The position numbers and the translations under genes are program-made. From Cudoniella acicularis (Eukaryota > Ascomycota > Leotiomycetes > Helotiales > Helotiaceae), in NCBI GenBank assembly GCA_013054445.1, contig JAAMPI010001174.1:1-18226 (forward strand): 18,226 nucleotides of DNA. Reading direction: 5' to 3'. The notes under the pieces are model-generated. The model made no database searches. It was not told where the DNA came from and saw only the letters and a program-made list of their open reading frames with translations. Shown piece by piece: positions 17,779 to 18,226 of the stretch (its first letter is position 1; each line of letters begins with the position of its first letter).

Positions 17779-18226
17779 TTCCATCTCCTCTCCTCCCTTT
17801 CCCTTTCCCGCCCTCCCTCTTCACTCACTCAAAGCTAAGAATAGGCTTGAGCTGTACGTACAAAACTAGATGGCAATCCCAATTCCCAAAATACCACTGA
17901 AGACTCCCCACCTCTTCCCCACTAGCATGTGTGCAAATCCCTTTCTTGAACCCCCTCCTCTAACCTAAAAAGTAAAAGAAAGGCACACGGATCTACTCAT
18001 TCCCTAAGAAGACACGAATAAAAAAATAAAGCGAAGTTCCTTCCAAAATCACACTCAACAAGGTAGGTAGGTAGGTAGGTAGCATCGCCTCTCAAAAGGC
18101 ACAGTACACAAGTACAGTCCTAACTAACAAACAAGATCAATAATCCCTTCATGATATCGTGATATCACAGCGCCAATAACAAGAGAAAGAATACGATCAA
18201 AATCCCACCGAATTAGAGTCCTCCCC
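17779..18226. other. Right-end intergenic sequence
   Basis: Pyrimidine-rich near 17783-17830, otherwise unremarkable. A tetranucleotide microsatellite lies at 18061-18082. No gene is supported. Confidence 0.5.
18061..18082. repeat. (AGGT)n microsatellite
   Basis: Five and a half uninterrupted AGGT units. Likely length-variable between strains; no functional role visible. Confidence 0.9.

Overview
This window is nuclear DNA of a filamentous ascomycete, probably a plant-associated Leotiomycete-type fungus; the class is inference. The evidence is short introns (50-60 nt in most genes) with GTAAGN donors and CTAAC/CTGAY branch points, a HET-domain gene, a Fot1/pogo-type transposon, a GPI-anchored Kre9/Knh1-like wall protein, small secreted proteins, and degenerate AT-rich DNA with C-to-T-type decay suggestive of repeat-induced point mutation (RIP). 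One ambiguous base (position 16) suggests a draft assembly.

Layout. 1-327: the end of a Fot1/pogo-like transposon, with the N-terminus of its transposase running off the left edge (minus strand) and a terminal repeat made of two 17-bp subunits. 382-2481 (+): an intact HET-domain gene starting only 55 bp from the transposon end. 2482-3629: an AT-rich gene-free spacer. 3630-5387 (-): an intact, intronless 14-TM MFS transporter (DHA2 type). 5388-7423: its long upstream region, with several palindromes and E-box-like CACGTG sites. 7424-8559 (-): a three-exon GPI-anchored Ser/Thr-rich protein whose middle exon is mostly a coding minisatellite of octapeptides. 8560-10847: mostly gene-free, with a tRNA-like A-box/B-box element and a hairpin repeat. 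10848-11455 (-): a three-exon secreted protein with ten cysteines, a candidate effector. 12177-16028 (-): a large decayed gene for a NO VEIN-like protein (DUF3883 C-terminus). It lacks its N-terminal ATPase part and carries stops and frameshifts although several introns are still recognisable. 16385-16834: a second, more decayed copy of only the DUF3883 end, in the same orientation. 17249-17521 (-): a small secreted-protein gene with a good promoter, 5' leader and signal peptide but an apparent one-base frame break.

Taken together this is an accessory, transposon-influenced region. It has a non-self-recognition type gene, an exporter, cell-surface and secreted proteins, and the remains of a large ATPase/nuclease-like gene family. 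No operon-like or pathway relation between the genes is evident. The most noteworthy items are the intron-resolved ten-cysteine secreted protein, the octapeptide repeat cassette confined to one symmetric exon, and the paired NO VEIN-like pseudogenes.
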